From positions 1-64,000 of the forward strand of contig NZ_AQFT02000004.1 in assembly GCF_000364225.2 (NCBI RefSeq): a DNA stretch of 64,000 nt. Reading direction: 5' to 3'. The position numbers were made by a program, and so were the translations under genes. This document shows positions 27,794-36,660 of this stretch, in pieces. The stretch is from Eubacterium plexicaudatum ASF492. Lineage in GTDB: Bacteria > Bacillota > Clostridia > Lachnospirales > Lachnospiraceae. Each line of letters begins with the position of its first letter. Positions within the stretch are counted from its first letter, which is position 1. Under the pieces are notes generated by a model. That model was not told where the DNA came from. It ran no database searches and saw only the letters and a program-made list of their open reading frames with translations.

Positions 27794-27985
27794 GCTTAGA
27801 GAAATATGCATAGCATTCAATGTGATTTGAGGAAAATCTGTTTGGCTTATGGATTGTAAGTTAAATGTGGTATCGGAACCTGCGTTGAAATTAGGGAGAG
27901 GATAAGGAAGTCTAGCTAACTTCTGAAGGTGGTACTCCGTATCCCACTGCCCTCTTCTATTTGAATTTTGATACGGAGAGATCGG
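27794..27985 (+). promoter_or_regulatory. Structured leader of homing endonuclease gene
   Basis: Begins CTTAGAGAAATAT (27795-27807). Pairs such as GGAAGT..ACTTCT-like and GGTGGTACTCC are visible before CTCTTCTATTT. The closing CTCTTCTATTT recurs at the end of the intron-like region (59149). It could be a phage promoter plus RNA element, or an intron remnant next to the endonuclease. Confidence 0.4.
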
Positions 27986-27991
27986 AGAAAT

Positions 27992-29158
27992 ATGAATGGC
28001 AAAAGGACAAAAACTTACAGTAGGAATGGTACATCAAAAATATTTAATAAATTTGATGGCAAATATAAAATATCAAATTTAAATACATATGATGGAAATT
28101 CACAAATTTATATAGATGTACTATGTACAACATGTAATACTGTATTTAATATGAAATTATATGGCTTGCTTTTTGAAAAACATCAATGTGACTGTCCAAC
28201 ATGTAGGCAAAATAAAAGAAATGATGAATTTATAAAAAGAGTTAAAAATGAATGTGGAAATGAATATGTCCCATTATCGAAATATAACACTTGTAAAGAT
28301 AAAGTTTTGTTTAGACATAATAAAGAAAATTGTATGAACGAGTTTTGGATGACACCAGATACGTTCTTTAATGGTGGTTCTCGATGTCCGATTTGTAGTC
28401 ACAGAGAAGGTGCAGATAAACTGTTTCTTTCTCATGATGAATTTGCAAACAGAATCAAATTTATACATGGAAATGACTTTACTTTATTAGGTAAGTATAG
28501 TGGACATAGTGGGAAAATCATGGTTAGACATGAAGAATGTGGTCGAGAATTTGAAGTTTTATGTGGTGATTTATTGCAGGGTAAAGGATGTCGTTATTGC
28601 TGTAGAACAATGCACAAAACACATAAACAATTTGAAAAAGATATATTTGAATTATATCAAGACGAATATTCTATACTTGGTGAATATGTAAATTCAAAAA
28701 CAAAAATTTTGATAAAGCATAATTTATGTGGATATGAATGGAAAGTATCTCCAAGTTCTCTTCTTAAACATAGAAGATGTCCTAATTGTGGTAAGTCTTA
28801 TGGTGAAAAACATATTGAAAATTTTTTAATTCATAATAAAATAAATTACAAAACCCAAGTAACTTTTGAAGATTGTAAAGATGTTGATTATTTAAAATTC
28901 GACTTTGCGATATATAGTGATTCTTGTGAACTATTATGTTTATTAGAATATGATGGAGAAGGTCATTATCAGCCTGTTCAATTTGGTGGAATTTCTTTAG
29001 ATGAAGCAAATGATAATTTTAAGTCTCAAATAAGAAAAGATAATATCAAAAATGAATTTTGTAACAAAAATAATATTACATTATTTAGGATTTCACATAA
29101 AGACGAAAAAGACTTATATGTTGTACTAAATAATATTTTTTCTGATTTATTTAATTAA
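27992..29158 (+). CDS. Homing endonuclease, EDxHD/Vsr-like with zinc ribbons, 388 aa
   Basis: Start at the ATG after CGGAG. Three or more copies of a zinc-binding unit (C-x2-C pairs such as CTTC, CPTC, CPIC, CRYC, CPNC, each after H-x2-F) resemble the DUF723-type recognition repeats. The C-terminal 120 residues have a Vsr-like nuclease core (FDFAIYSDSCELLCLLEYDG, GHYQPVQFGG). Family members are free-standing phage homing nucleases. Intact. Confidence 0.7.
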   Translation: MNGKRTKTYSRNGTSKIFNKFDGKYKISNLNTYDGNSQIYIDVLCTTCNTVFNMKLYGLLFEKHQCDCPTCRQNKRNDEFIKRVKNECGNEYVPLSKYNTCKDKVLFRHNKENCMNEFWMTPDTFFNGGSRCPICSHREGADKLFLSHDEFANRIKFIHGNDFTLLGKYSGHSGKIMVRHEECGREFEVLCGDLLQGKGCRYCCRTMHKTHKQFEKDIFELYQDEYSILGEYVNSKTKILIKHNLCGYEWKVSPSSLLKHRRCPNCGKSYGEKHIENFLIHNKINYKTQVTFEDCKDVDYLKFDFAIYSDSCELLCLLEYDGEGHYQPVQFGGISLDEANDNFKSQIRKDNIKNEFCNKNNITLFRISHKDEKDLYVVLNNIFSDLFN

Positions 29159-29161
29159 GAA

Positions 29162-29686
29162 ATGGATAATCCAGAAATTATGTATTTAAACACTTTAAAG
29201 GAATCTTGTGTAAAATTTATTGATATGATTGATGTATTACCAAATGGTGTTTATCCAAAGTCATATTTTAGAAAAATGCTGTTAAATAAAAATCAAAATT
29301 TTTCTCATAATATTACGAAAAAGCCTATTGTCCAATCATATATTCAAAAGAATAATATTACAATAGGACGTGCCTATATTTTAGTTGATAAAAATAAATA
29401 TGATGACTATGACGCATATTTAAAATTTGGTATAGAAAACAAATTTAATTTTGATTTATTTCAACATATAAGAGAACTTCATAAATTATCAGATGGCGTT
29501 TATGCAAGATTCAAAGTAAATCTTCAAAATCATTCAACCGTAAAACCATCAGAATATGATTTCTTCAATAGATATTTAAAAAGTAGAAACATAGAAATTC
29601 TTCATAGTTATATCAGAATTAATTCTAATGAAAAATTCACAAGACCAGATTGGTTATTAAAGAATAGAGGAAAAGAAGCTTTTTAG
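29162..29686 (+). CDS. Hypothetical protein, 174 aa
   Basis: Begins three bases after the endonuclease stop; the ribosome site is weak (TTAAGAA). MDNPEIMYLNTLKESCVKFI; mixed helix and strand, basic C-terminus. May be a DNA-binding companion of the endonuclease. Not recognised. Confidence 0.45.
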   Translation: MDNPEIMYLNTLKESCVKFIDMIDVLPNGVYPKSYFRKMLLNKNQNFSHNITKKPIVQSYIQKNNITIGRAYILVDKNKYDDYDAYLKFGIENKFNFDLFQHIRELHKLSDGVYARFKVNLQNHSTVKPSEYDFFNRYLKSRNIEILHSYIRINSNEKFTRPDWLLKNRGKEAF

Positions 29687-29710
29687 TATTTTTACTATTG
29701 CTTCTTTTTT
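29671..29710 (+). terminator. Intrinsic terminator
   Basis: AAAAGAAGC/GCTTCTTTTTT stem around a T- and A-rich loop, overlapping the end of the preceding gene. Confidence 0.7.
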
Positions 29711-29732
29711 ATTTGTAAAGGAAGTGATAAAT

Positions 29733-30758
29733 TTGCCAAAACCAAGAGAAACTTTTAGAAATATTATTACATCTAAAGAAATCATATCAAAATTTAATCC
29801 AGAAAATCAAAAATTAGTGAACAGATACTTGAAAAATCTTGCCACAAAAAGAAGCCCTAATACTGTACAGGCATATACTTCTGATTTTAATATTTTCTTT
29901 GCATGGAATTATTTATTTAATGATAATATATTGTTTACAGATATGAAAAAATTGGATATGCAAGACTTTTTTGATTTTGGAATCACTGATTTAAAATGGG
30001 GCGCAAATAGATATTCGCGTTGTCACAGTTCATTATCTGAATTATCAAAATTTATAGAAAAGTTCTATGATGACATATATCCTAATTTCCGCAATTTGCT
30101 TAAATTTGTTGATAAACTTCCCAAAGAAAATGTAAGAGAAAAATCTGTATTTAAAAAAGAAGAACTTGATTATCTTATGGATAAACTTGGCGGAGCAAAA
30201 AAGTTTAATGAACAATGTTTGTTAGCATTAATAATGGCATCTGGTGCAAGAGCCAGTGAATTAGTTCGTTTTACTACTGATATGATTGATTACGAAAACA
30301 CTGCATTTGATGGGTTGTTTTTAGAGACTGCTTCTAAAATCAAAGTTAAGGGGCGTGGAGTTGACGGTAAATATATTGAGAGATATATCATTAAAGATAT
30401 ATTTGTTCCATACTATGAAAAATATTTACCAATAAGAAAAGAAATTATGGATAAAAACAAAAAAGAACATAATTTCATTTTTATAAAACGCGATGGAGAT
30501 CCTGCCTCAGTTGATACAATTCGCAGTTGGATGGATAAGTGGGATAATTATTTAACAAAACATTGGTATCCACATGCAGGTAGACATTTCTGGACATCGT
30601 ATCTATCTTCTATTGGGCTCGAAAAGGAGTTAATACAAGAACTGCAAAAGTGGTCTTCGTCTGAGCTTGTGGACGTTTATAATGATAACACTGCAAAAGA
30701 TAAGAAGTGGAAAAGTCTTGACAAACTTAAAAGTGCTTTAGCAGAAGAAAATAAATAA
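29733..30758 (+). CDS. int: Tyrosine recombinase/integrase, about 341 aa
   Basis: Start taken as TTG at 29733 after AAAGGAAGTGAT; a GTG at 29724 is also possible. N-terminal SAM-like domain (TKRSPNTVQAYTSDFNIFFA), then the catalytic core: R in SGARASELVRF, K in KIKVKGRG, H and R in HAGRHFWTSYL, and Y in LVDVYND. Catalyses site-specific integration or resolution. Its mid-genome position next to tRNA genes is usual for prophage; no attachment repeats were found. Confidence 0.85.
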   Translation: MPKPRETFRNIITSKEIISKFNPENQKLVNRYLKNLATKRSPNTVQAYTSDFNIFFAWNYLFNDNILFTDMKKLDMQDFFDFGITDLKWGANRYSRCHSSLSELSKFIEKFYDDIYPNFRNLLKFVDKLPKENVREKSVFKKEELDYLMDKLGGAKKFNEQCLLALIMASGARASELVRFTTDMIDYENTAFDGLFLETASKIKVKGRGVDGKYIERYIIKDIFVPYYEKYLPIRKEIMDKNKKEHNFIFIKRDGDPASVDTIRSWMDKWDNYLTKHWYPHAGRHFWTSYLSSIGLEKELIQELQKWSSSELVDVYNDNTAKDKKWKSLDKLKSALAEENK

Positions 30759-31138
30759 CCACACAGGGGTACTTAAATGATCATAGTTCTGAACTTATTG
30801 ATGAAATGTTTGGTTTTGGAAAATAGCCCAATAAATCTCCAATTTCAAAATTCAAGCCTATCTATCATTAGTAAGATAAAGTAAGGTTATTTGTTGGAAC
30901 ATTTGATGTGTAACTCAACTCATATCCTTTGCGGAGTACTGACTGTCACAAGCAGTAAATAATAATCAAACCTAAATTGATAGATTAGATAAAAAGGTAT
31001 TTCAATGTCCTGCTTATCCAATTATGGATTTTATGCGAAGTAGTGGACATGAACACCTCAAAAATTCATGTATATTTCAGGAGAGTCTTCTGTACTCTCC
31101 TACCCTCTTCTACTACCTTTAATTATTTCTTTTACAAC
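30759..31138. other. Intergenic region before tRNA-Tyr
   Basis: About 380 bases. A short frame near 30786-30826 reads SSELIDEMFGFGK, a possible gene remnant. GGAGAGTCTTCTGTACTCTCC at 31080-31100 is a hairpin. No other gene seen. A phage attachment site could lie here, unproven. Confidence 0.4.
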
Positions 31139-31217
31139 GGTGGATATGCAAGTGGTTAAAGCGGGCGAACTGTAAATTCGTTTCTAATGATTCGCAGGTT
31201 CGAATCCTGTTCCACCG
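31139..31217 (+). tRNA. tRNA-Tyr (anticodon GTA)
   Basis: Acceptor GGTGGA/TCCACC, anticodon loop CTGTAAA on stem CGAA/TTCG, extra arm (TTTCTAATGATT region) and T arm GCAGGTTCGAATCCTGT. A class II tRNA with a short variable arm. Confidence 0.85.
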
Positions 31218-31259
31218 ACTAATTTTATGCGTAACTAATAAAAGAAAGCTGGTGATAAA

Positions 31260-31538
31260 ATGGCAAAAGATTTAGATATAGTTGAAAGACAGTTAGAAAT
31301 AGGCATGGTAAAAACAATCATTACAGAAAATGTGGTGAATTTTGTTGAGCTTTTGTTTAGTTCAAATATAAAAGCTCAATTTTATTATAACGAACTTGAA
31401 AACTTAATTCAATTTTGTGTAAAAGATTGTGATCTAGGCGTAAAAGGATTTGATTGCCTATTAGACAAAAAAACTATAAGGAACCTTATAATTAATTTAA
31501 AAAATTTATATAATCAGTTAGATAGTATTGACGATTAG
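31260..31538 (+). CDS. Hypothetical protein, 92 aa
   Basis: AAAGCTGGTGATAAA precedes the ATG. Reads MAKDLDIVERQLEIGMVKTI; helical, acidic tail (QLDSIDD). First of three closely spaced genes (31260-32340). Not recognised. Confidence 0.5.
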   Translation: MAKDLDIVERQLEIGMVKTIITENVVNFVELLFSSNIKAQFYYNELENLIQFCVKDCDLGVKGFDCLLDKKTIRNLIINLKNLYNQLDSIDD

Positions 31539-31549
31539 AAAGGATATAT

Positions 31550-32020
31550 ATGAATTTAAAAGAAAAAATTACAATAGAAAATAATATTGTAAAATATGAA
31601 ATTAAAGCCCAATACAATGATGAATTAACAGCTGAAGAAGAACTAGAAATTGAAACGCTTCATGATTACATTAGGAAAATAAGATTTTCAGACATAGATT
31701 TCACAGCAAATATAACGTTGGATAATGGAACCCCTATAATTACTGACGATAACATTAGTGAAACAGTTGTTGAAATTTCTCTTGGTAAAGTTCCTGAGAA
31801 AGAATATATATTAGATGAAAATCTAAATATTGTATTCTCTATAGATTCGGGACGCGTATCAGATGCAGAAATCAACGATGTACTAAACTCAAAACCACTT
31901 GTTTCGCAAGCAAAAATGGCAGTTTTTCAGTTTAGAATTTTAGAAAAAATTAAAGAGCTTTTAGCTGCAGCAAGAAATGAAGATAATGACTTTGAGAAAG
32001 AAACAGAAACAATTTTGTAG
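31550..32020 (+). CDS. Hypothetical protein, 156 aa
   Basis: GAAAGGA precedes the ATG. Beta-rich, acidic (DFTANITLDNGTPIITDDNI). No transmembrane part. Between two small unknown genes in one operon. Confidence 0.5.
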   Translation: MNLKEKITIENNIVKYEIKAQYNDELTAEEELEIETLHDYIRKIRFSDIDFTANITLDNGTPIITDDNISETVVEISLGKVPEKEYILDENLNIVFSIDSGRVSDAEINDVLNSKPLVSQAKMAVFQFRILEKIKELLAAARNEDNDFEKETETIL

Positions 32021-32037
32021 AAAGGAATTCTTTAAAA

Positions 32038-32340
32038 ATGTATAGTGTATTGATTAATGATAAACGCGATAAAAGCATTTTTCGATTTCTTAAAATAAAA
32101 GAAGAAATCATAGAAGAAATTTCCAAAGAAATCGAAGATCCAGATACCCACGAAATAAGAACGGAAACAGAATATAGGGGGACTGGAAAATTCGAGAATC
32201 GTATGTATAAAGAAAAAAATAAGGATAAATTTGAGGAAAAGTGTATTAGTCTTTTAGACACTTACAACCGATCAGAAATTGTTCCAGTATTTTTAGAAGA
32301 ATATGATGTAGATTTGCTTTGGAATTCTGATAATATTTAA
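32038..32340 (+). CDS. Hypothetical protein, 100 aa
   Basis: GAAAGGAATTC precedes the ATG. Charged and helical (FLKIKEEIIEEISKEIEDPD). Third gene of the small operon. Not recognised. Confidence 0.5.
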   Translation: MYSVLINDKRDKSIFRFLKIKEEIIEEISKEIEDPDTHEIRTETEYRGTGKFENRMYKEKNKDKFEEKCISLLDTYNRSEIVPVFLEEYDVDLLWNSDNI

Positions 32341-32349
32341 AAATTATGG

Positions 32350-32376
32350 AGAGTGAAGAATATTCATTACTCTCCT
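32350..32376 (+). terminator. Possible hairpin terminator
   Basis: GGAGAGT..ACTCTCC pairing after the operon; the T tract is short, so termination is uncertain. Confidence 0.4.
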
Positions 32377-32381
32377 ACTTT

Positions 32382-32454
32382 GTGTCTGTGACGCAATTGG
32401 TAGCGTAATCGGCTTTTAACCGATAAGTTGCAGGTTCAAGTCCTGTCAGACACA
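32382..32454 (+). tRNA. tRNA-Lys (anticodon TTT), second copy
   Basis: Acceptor GTGTCTG/CAGACAC, D arm GACGCAATTGGTAGCGT, anticodon stem TCGG/CCGA with loop CTTTTAA, T arm GCAGGTTCAAGTCCTGT. Same anticodon as the gene at 24865 but a different body. Confidence 0.9.
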
Positions 32455-32776
32455 TTGATAGCGGTATAATTTTTCGGAGTTATAACACATGAAAACCTGT
32501 GTATATTGGTAGGAAATGACCATAGTATTGCAAATGTAAGATAAGTGATATGACTTACATACTTGAGATGTAAGGATGTGATGATTATAAGGGCGGTCTG
32601 CTTTCGCTGCTTATATGAGCATTCGCCAGGTCCCCTTCCATCCATAGAGCAGATTAACGGAAACGTGAAAGAAAAGGGCTTGCTTTCAAATAAGCATTCT
32701 ATTGCTTTTTTAATCATGAATATAAATTAAGAGTTTGGTAATTTCACCAGACTCTTTTTCTGTTTAAGGAGAATTA
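32455..32776. other. Non-coding region before TnpB
   Basis: About 320 bases with several stems (GGCG..CGCC, GTTATAACAC..GTGT-type) but no gene. A terminator AGAGTTTGG..CCAGACTCTTTTT lies at 32730-32759. This may be the left end of the TnpB-carrying element; no group I intron core was found. Confidence 0.45.
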
Positions 32777-33985
32777 TTGAAAGTACAAAGAATTGAACAA
32801 ATAATAATCAAGAAATCACATCCCAAATTTAAAGTAATTGATAAAATGTGCATTAACACAAAAATTTTATATAACGAAGCAAATTCTGTCTTATTGGAGC
32901 ATTACAAAAATACAGGTGAATATATAAAATACAAAGATATGAATTATATGTTTAAAACATACACTTCATATAAAAATTGTTTTAGTCAACCTGCAAACTG
33001 TGTAATGAGATTATTGGATAAAAATTGGAAATCATATTTTAGATCGATTCAGGACTACGAGAAATATCCATACAAATATAGAGGTAAACCTCAATTGCCA
33101 TCAATATTAGATAATGATGCAAGGATTCCTTGGATGTTTCCAAATAATCAAGTTTTATATTTATATGACAATAATACTGTTTATATAAGAAATCGACTAC
33201 TAAATGATTATGAATGGAAATCTAAATGTCTTGGCAGATTGATTCAAGTACGTTTTGTATATCATAAAACATATTACAGTATGGAAATTGTATATGAGAT
33301 TGGATTGAATGATTTAAATCAGAATTCATCAAGAATTATTTCAATTGATCTCGGCGTAGATAATTTAGCTACTGTATCTAATAATATCAGTATTTCACCA
33401 TTCATTATAAATGGAAAAATCTTAAAATCTATCAATAATCAATATCTTAAAAAATATCATATGGCTATGGAAGATTTACAAAATAGAAATGGTAAAACGT
33501 GGAGTCATAAAATTGAATCACTTAATGATAAAAGACATTTTAGAGTTAAAGATTACATACATAAGTCTACCGCTTATATTATAAAATGGTGTATAGAAAA
33601 TAATATCGATACTATAATTGTTGGAAGAAATAAATATTGGAAACAAGCCAATCATATGAAATATTTTATGAAAATTCCGTTTAATATGTTTAGAGAACAA
33701 CTAAAATATAAATCAGAAAATATTGGCATAAATTATATTGAAGTAAATGAATCTTATACTTCTGGAACAAGTTATTTAGATGATGAATATCCAATTAAAG
33801 AAAATTATGATAAATCCAGACGAATTACACGGGGATTATTTAAATCTCAAAATATGCTAATTAATGCAGATGTAAATGGAAGTTTACAAATTATGCGAAA
33901 GATATTCCCAAATGCCTACACAGGATATGGGGTAGAGGTGAATCCTACGCCTGTTATTATAAATCCATTAAATCCTAATGGATGA
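32777..33985 (+). CDS. tnpB: TnpB-like RNA-guided nuclease, 402 aa, TTG start
   Basis: AAGGAG five bases before TTG. The RuvC-like core has D191 (SIDLGVDNLATV) and D365 (NADVNGSLQI). The usual glutamate motif (VxEDL) is replaced by IIVGRNKYWK with G283, and candidate acids lie later in EVNESYTSGTSYL (E322/E325). This matches a TnpB branch with a moved catalytic glutamate. No zinc-finger cysteines are seen in the C-terminal part. No TnpA is nearby. Guided by RNA from the element's right end in known TnpBs. Confidence 0.75.
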   Translation: MKVQRIEQIIIKKSHPKFKVIDKMCINTKILYNEANSVLLEHYKNTGEYIKYKDMNYMFKTYTSYKNCFSQPANCVMRLLDKNWKSYFRSIQDYEKYPYKYRGKPQLPSILDNDARIPWMFPNNQVLYLYDNNTVYIRNRLLNDYEWKSKCLGRLIQVRFVYHKTYYSMEIVYEIGLNDLNQNSSRIISIDLGVDNLATVSNNISISPFIINGKILKSINNQYLKKYHMAMEDLQNRNGKTWSHKIESLNDKRHFRVKDYIHKSTAYIIKWCIENNIDTIIVGRNKYWKQANHMKYFMKIPFNMFREQLKYKSENIGINYIEVNESYTSGTSYLDDEYPIKENYDKSRRITRGLFKSQNMLINADVNGSLQIMRKIFPNAYTGYGVEVNPTPVIINPLNPNG

Positions 33986-34073
33986 TTTATAACGAATAAA
34001 TATATATATATATAAATTTAAAGGACTGCTTATTTCTAAAATAATGATTCATATTACTTTTGATATATTCTAG

Positions 34074-34108
34074 GACTTATGAGGGTCAAATCTCATAAGT
34101 CTTTTCTT
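34074..34108 (+). terminator. Intrinsic terminator
   Basis: GACTTATGAG/CTCATAAGTC stem with TTTTCTT, ends the TnpB region. Confidence 0.75.
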
Positions 34109-34165
34109 ATGTGCAAAAAGTACATAAATATTTAATAGGTTGTGTCTTACCACTGGAGGAAATAC

Positions 34166-34810
34166 ATGAATAAAACCGAAAATATTTTTAATGAAACCGT
34201 CAAAACGCTTACAGAAGATGCTATGTCATTACAGCAGAAATTTCATAAGTTGCAAGAGGAAAATAATATCAAAGGTTCAATTGATTGTCTCAGACTTTTG
34301 AAGGATACTCTCTCACTTATTAGAGAATATGATTGGCATTTAGAATATTCTGAATATAAAGCAGATGGTAAAAAGCAAGTTGCTGTTTGGGAACAGAATC
34401 ATTGTGGTGATATTAAAAATCATAAGGTATGGGATATTTATAATTCATCTTATAAGGATAAAGATAGATGGTATTTTATGTTTGATGAAGTAATATCATC
34501 TGGACAAAGTTTCTTATCTGCTAATGGCTACCTTTATAGAAATTCTGGTAAATCATATGCTCTTGCAAAACTTTGTAATGAATATAGTGGAATTGTGGTT
34601 TACAAAAATATAAATTCTGTTTGTGGTATTGAAAACAGGGATAAAGAATTGAACATTACCAATATATTCGTTCCATATAAGAGAGGACAAATGAATCTAA
34701 AACAGTATAATGGAAAAATTGTTTTTATAGATGAAGGTTCTGGATTGTCTAAGGAAGATATTGAAGAATTAAAAAAGAATCATATTGTTGTTGGATTTAA
34801 AGATTATTGA
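34166..34810 (+). CDS. Small P-loop-like protein, 214 aa
   Basis: Start MNKTENIFNETVKTL after GGAGG. Residues about 130-145 (LYRNSGKSYALAKLC) resemble a Walker A with an atypical glycine spacing, and KIVFIDEGSGLSKEDIEEL a Walker B. The N-terminal half is helical, coiled-coil-like. The C-terminus ends soon after Walker B, so the ATPase fold would be partial. Function unknown. Confidence 0.45.
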   Translation: MNKTENIFNETVKTLTEDAMSLQQKFHKLQEENNIKGSIDCLRLLKDTLSLIREYDWHLEYSEYKADGKKQVAVWEQNHCGDIKNHKVWDIYNSSYKDKDRWYFMFDEVISSGQSFLSANGYLYRNSGKSYALAKLCNEYSGIVVYKNINSVCGIENRDKELNITNIFVPYKRGQMNLKQYNGKIVFIDEGSGLSKEDIEELKKNHIVVGFKDY

Positions 34811-34825
34811 TTTAGTAAAAAAGCG

Positions 34826-34853
34826 GAGTCGTCATTTATGGCGGCTCTTTTTG
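34826..34853 (+). terminator. Intrinsic terminator
   Basis: GAGTCGTC/GGCGGCTC stem followed by T5. Confidence 0.7.
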
Positions 34854-35075
34854 TGTTGTTTTGAAGAAATAAAAAGAGAATAAATGTTTAGACATCGTTG
34901 TTTGATGTGGGATAGTTACGTCCCAAAAGAAGTTTTTATTTATCATATGATTTTTTCTTTCAGGAATAGTTGTTGCCGCAACTGTTCCACATCAGATAAC
35001 GATCCACGTTATCGGCAAATAACGTAAACAAATATTTTAGTGTTTCGCTACTATAATGCGAAGAAAGGAAAAACT
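34854..35075 (+). promoter_or_regulatory. Structured leader of BRO-type antirepressor
   Basis: Contains at least three clean hairpins: ACATC..GATGT, GGAATAGTTG..CAACTGTTCC and GATAACG..CGTTATC (about 34893-35015), plus a GGGA..TCCC stem. Ends with GAAAGGA and the start of the antirepressor. The shape is like the leaders at 26770 and 52602 although TTTAGAGAA is not exact here. Confidence 0.4.
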
Positions 35076-35837
35076 ATGATTAAAACAGAAAACAGAATTT
35101 TGAAGAAATTTGAGGCAACTGACGTAACTATTGAGATTGTTGACGGAGTTCCAATGTTTGAACTTTACTCAACTGGTATGGCACTTGGATATGTGAAGAC
35201 AGCAAAGGGAAAACAATATCCTCGTACTGAGCGAATTGATAAAACTGTCAAAAATGCCGATATTTCAACGGTTGTCCACGATGGACAACTTTTTATGAAC
35301 GAAAATCAGTTATATGATTTTATGTTTGAAGCACATACTGAAAAATGTAAACCATTCAGAAAATGGGTGGTCGAAGAAGTTCTCCCTATAATCAATAAAA
35401 CTGGTGGCTATGTCGAAACAGATATGGAAGAAGAATTTGTAAATAATTATCTCCCAGAACTTAGTGAGGAAACAAAGGTTTTAGTCATCAAAGATCTAAA
35501 AAGCAGTAATGAAAAATTGAAAGCTGAGAATGCTGAATTAAAGGAATTTTATGATACTCTTCTTAGCACAGAAGGGTTACTGCCTATGAACATTGTAGCT
35601 AAAGAACTAAAAATTGGATTGAAGAGATTGTATCTATTTTTGCGTACAAATGATGTTATGTTTTATAAGGGAAATGTAAATATTCCATATCAGAGATTTA
35701 TGGAACAAGGTTTGTTTAAAGTAAAGGAAACTCCTTGCCGTGATGGGAATTATAGACCAGCTACATATGCTACGAGAAAAGGGTTGGAATATATCAGAAA
35801 AATGTTATCAAAGCAGAATAAATTATGTGTTGAGTAA
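35076..35837 (+). CDS. Phage antirepressor, BRO-N + KilA-C type, 253 aa
   Basis: ATG at 35076 follows AAAGGAAAAAC. Residues 1-105 look like BRO-N (MFELYSTGMALGYVKTAKGK, ENQLYDFMFEAHTEKCKPFR, KWVVEEVLPIINKTGGYVET). The C-terminal domain (MNIVAKELKIGLKRLYLFLR, NVNIPYQRFMEQGLFKV) is KilA-C and closely matches the relic at 52839-53601. Acts against a repressor in known phages. Intact. Confidence 0.8.
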   Translation: MIKTENRILKKFEATDVTIEIVDGVPMFELYSTGMALGYVKTAKGKQYPRTERIDKTVKNADISTVVHDGQLFMNENQLYDFMFEAHTEKCKPFRKWVVEEVLPIINKTGGYVETDMEEEFVNNYLPELSEETKVLVIKDLKSSNEKLKAENAELKEFYDTLLSTEGLLPMNIVAKELKIGLKRLYLFLRTNDVMFYKGNVNIPYQRFMEQGLFKVKETPCRDGNYRPATYATRKGLEYIRKMLSKQNKLCVE

Positions 35838-35847
35838 AAGTAATTAA

Positions 35848-35869
35848 GGAGCAGCTTGACTACTGCTCC
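35848..35869 (+). terminator. Possible terminator hairpin
   Basis: GGAGCAG..CTGCTCC stem after the antirepressor; followed by a CT-rich tract rather than T only. Confidence 0.45.
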
Positions 35870-35894
35870 TCTCTCACCACTTAGAAGAATTGTT

Positions 35895-36431
35895 TCATTG
35901 GATTTCGGTTGTAACAGTCTTTGAATATTCTTCTAATAAAAATAAGATATTAGAAAAAGTCAAAATATTGTATTTCAATCTTCTATTATTTTTACTCATA
36001 TATAAGGCAGAACATAATGTTTTAATATATGAATCTATATTTTTAGCCTTATATTTAGTTGGTGGAAAAACAATTTTTGTGCTTGTATTATAACATTCCA
36101 AAAAAGATATTGCAGAATAAATCGATAATAATTCATTTGCGAAAAATAAATCATCAAGACAATATCCCTTTTTATATATTTTGTATGGTGAAAATTCTTC
36201 AAGTGCACATATTAAACATGCACATAATTTATGTCTATCTATTTCTGATGTTATTGTTGTTGCCTTTTTTGCAAATAGTATTTTTTCATTTAATACTTTA
36301 TAAAAATTATCATTAAATTCTTTTCTTAACTTTACCGCCTTATATAGTTTATTATTTTTTGAATTTAATATTTTATCAGATAATGGATTTATAATATATA
36401 AAACTAGTTTTTCATATTCATCTTTATTCAT
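35895..36431 (-). CDS. Cassette soluble protein, 178 aa
   Basis: Last gene of a three-gene minus-strand operon; its start overlaps the end of the 78-aa gene by eight bases. MNKDEYEKLVLYIINPLSDK; helical, with no transmembrane segment. The genes around are plus-strand, so this is a separately regulated insertion, like a phage moron. Function unknown. Confidence 0.55.
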   Translation of the reverse strand: MNKDEYEKLVLYIINPLSDKILNSKNNKLYKAVKLRKEFNDNFYKVLNEKILFAKKATTITSEIDRHKLCACLICALEEFSPYKIYKKGYCLDDLFFANELLSIYSAISFLECYNTSTKIVFPPTKYKAKNIDSYIKTLCSALYMSKNNRRLKYNILTFSNILFLLEEYSKTVTTEIQ

Positions 36432-36660
36432 AGAAATTAATATCCTTTATAAGTATTTTGTCCTTATTATCTTCTAATATTTTAATTACTTCAGAAAAAT
36501 CACAATCGTAATTTTTATGTTTTGAAGTTTCAACAAGTTTATGCTCTGTTAAGAATCTAAGTATATCTTTGTCTTTTAATCTTTTTATTGGATTTTTTAT
36601 ATTAGACAATATAATTATAATAAACAAATTAAACGCTAAAAGAATAATTATAAACATCAT
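36424..36660 (-). CDS. Cassette small membrane protein, 78 aa
   Basis: N-terminal transmembrane helix, residues 2-21 (MFIIILLAFNLFIIIILSNI), then a charged cytoplasmic part. Its ATG overlaps the stop of the upstream gene by four bases. Middle gene of the cassette. Confidence 0.55.
   Translation of the reverse strand: MMFIIILLAFNLFIIIILSNIKNPIKRLKDKDILRFLTEHKLVETSKHKNYDCDFSEVIKILEDNKDKILIKDINFYE

Noticed and set aside
32455..32776. IStron, a group I intron carrying the TnpB gene
   Set aside because: No R or S core motif is seen upstream of TnpB.
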